From the NCBI GenBank assembly GCA_011389865.1, contig JAABTL010000006.1, positions 1 to 64,000 on the forward strand: a DNA stretch of 64,000 bases, written 5' to 3'. Shown piece after piece: positions 62,936 through 64,000 of this stretch (within the stretch, counting starts at the first letter, position 1; each line of letters starts with the position of its first letter). Made by a program: the position numbers and the translations under genes. Under the pieces are notes generated by a model. That model saw nothing but the letters and a program-made list of their open reading frames with translations. It did no database searches and was not told where the DNA came from. Source of the stretch: Trueperaceae bacterium (lineage in GTDB: Bacteria > Deinococcota > Deinococci > Deinococcales > Trueperaceae).

Positions 62936-64000
62936 TCAGGGCCCGAAGCGCTCCGCCAGCCATGTCGTGATCTCCTCCAGCAGGGCGGGCAGGAAGGCCA
63001 TCTCCAGGCGCAGGTACTCGCCGAGCGCGCCGGTCTCCGCCCGCTGGAACAGATGGTTGGCCTCGGGCAGCACCACGACGGTGACGTCGTCGTTGCCGGC
63101 GGCGGCCAGCGCGGCCTCGAAGGCCGGTAGGTTCTCGTCGAGGTCGACCTGCGCGTCGAGTCCGGCGAACAGCCCGAGCACGGGCGCCGTGACCCGGGAC
63201 CAGTCGTCGGCGGGGTCGTAGGTCAGGAAGAAGCGCATCCAGGGCACCTGGAACGCCGCCGCGCCGGTGGCCGCCTGCTGGGCGACGAAGGCATCGACGT
63301 CGCCGATCTGCTCGCGTTGGGCGGCGGGCAGGGCGGCGACCTGGGCGGCCGTGACCTCGAGCAGGAACGCCTCGAGACCCGCCCAATCCTCGGCCAGCGC
63401 CAGCTCCACCACCCGGCGCTGCTGGCCCACGGCCTCGGCGACCTGCTCGGGGGTCATGCCTGAGTCGGCCGAGATGCGCTCGACCTGCGAGACCACGACG
63501 TCCGTGTACGGCAGCGCCGGAGGCGCCATCGCGATGACGAACGCCACCTCGGGCGCGCGGGCGCCGACCATGGCGACGAGAGCGCCGCCCTCGGAGTGGC
63601 CCAGGATGCCTACGCGTTCGGGGTCGACGTCGGGCCTGGCCGACAGGGTGCGGACGGCCGCCTCGAGGTCGTCGGCCAGGTCGGCCGAGGTGGCGTTCGC
63701 GTGGTCGCCGGTCGACGCGCCGACCCCGCGCTCGTCCCAGCGCAGGACGGCGAAGCCGGCGCGGGTCAGGTGATCGGCGAGCCAGCGGAGGGGTTCGTAG
63801 CCGGGCAGCGCCGGGTTGGCGCCGTCGCGGTCCTGGGCACCGCTGCCGCTCACCAGCGCCACGGCCGGGTGCGGCCCCGGGGTCTCGGGCAGCGACAGCA
63901 CCCCCGCGAGCGTCGCGCCGGCGGCGTCGAACGCCACCTCCTCGAGCGCGTACGGCAGGTCGGCCGGGTCGATCGCCTCCGGCTCGGGGATCTCCACCTC
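62936..64000 (-). CDS. Alpha/beta hydrolase, 5' end off window
   Basis: At least 354 codons, still open at the right edge. The fold signatures are clear: ALVSGSGAQDRDG, LRWDERGVGAS, nucleophile elbow ILGHSEGGALV, acid FAGLDAQVD and final His EANHLF. Related proteins carry an extra N-terminal domain before the hydrolase, so the true start probably lies beyond 64000 rather than at the GTG at 63997. Carboxylesterase-type activity is expected; the substrate is unknown. The opening region (EIPEPEAIDPADLPYALEEV) would be a linker to that N-terminal domain. Confidence 0.8.
   Translation of the reverse strand, partial: EVEIPEPEAIDPADLPYALEEVAFDAAGATLAGVLSLPETPGPHPAVALVSGSGAQDRDGANPALPGYEPLRWLADHLTRAGFAVLRWDERGVGASTGDHANATSADLADDLEAAVRTLSARPDVDPERVGILGHSEGGALVAMVGARAPEVAFVIAMAPPALPYTDVVVSQVERISADSGMTPEQVAEAVGQQRRVVELALAEDWAGLEAFLLEVTAAQVAALPAAQREQIGDVDAFVAQQAATGAAAFQVPWMRFFLTYDPADDWSRVTAPVLGLFAGLDAQVDLDENLPAFEAALAAAGNDDVTVVVLPEANHLFQRAETGALGEYLRLEMAFLPALLEEITTWLAERFGP

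Overview
The window is a very GC-rich bacterial chromosome segment (clearly above 65% G+C by eye, with G or C at almost every third position). It is densely packed: no gap reaches 300 bases, neighbouring co-directional genes often share 4-base ATGA/GTGA overlaps, and I see no rRNA, tRNA, CRISPR array or insertion sequence. About a dozen genes carry a TANNNT hexamer 5-8 bases before the start codon with no ribosome-binding site, the signature of leaderless mRNAs. Together with the GC content and Sec signal peptides ending in ...A-Q, this suggests a member of the Deinococcota (Deinococcus/Truepera-like). That assignment is an inference; a GC-rich actinobacterium, where leaderless genes are also common, is the main alternative.

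1-7.1 kb: an inward-reading sugar/polyol operon (binding protein, two permeases, two zinc dehydrogenases) divergent from a LacI regulator, followed by a MerR regulator cut by the window edge. 7.2-15 kb: HNH endonuclease, ketopantoate reductase-like protein, MscS-type channel, MntP-like exporter, proline iminopeptidase-like hydrolase, a HepT/MntA toxin-antitoxin pair whose antitoxin carries its own HTH domain, and a tyrosine phenol-lyase. 15-21.7 kb: GNAT acetyltransferase, hydroxyproline epimerase, a frameshifted D-amino-acid dehydrogenase, a DinB-like protein, and the glycyl radical enzyme YjjI with its activase YjjW. 21.7-26 kb: MacB-type ABC pair, a two-component system and a transketolase remnant.

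26-36 kb: a compact LacI-controlled operon with a GH38 alpha-mannosidase, a sugar ABC transporter with its own ATPase, and a PHP-type metallohydrolase; a 30-bp perfect palindrome lies just upstream of the regulator. The first sugar operon has no ATPase of its own and may borrow this one. 36-47.7 kb: DUF3052-like protein, GNAT, second two-component system, a repeat-bearing exported protein, SbcCD nuclease, an ABC-2-like exporter, a VOC protein and a DUF2461 protein. 47.7-55.5 kb: PAS-GGDEF diguanylate cyclase, D-aminoacylase-type amidohydrolase, VapBC, M20 amidohydrolase, third two-component system and an exported protein with a duplicated domain.

55.5-64 kb: feoABC iron-uptake genes in which all three proteins carry cysteine clusters, preceded by a ten-haem cytochrome built as two pentahaem halves with Ca-binding-type loops, then an aldo/keto reductase, a metallopeptidase-like lipoprotein and an alpha/beta hydrolase cut by the right edge. 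Several genes point to scavenging of amino acids of unusual configuration (epimerase, D-amino-acid dehydrogenase, D-acyl amino acid deacylase, beta-elimination of tyrosine).

The most unusual observations are the duplicated decahaem cytochrome, and two very short leaderless ORFs (17 and 25 codons) whose stop codons overlap the start codons of the HNH and cytochrome genes. These suggest leader-peptide or translational-coupling control.
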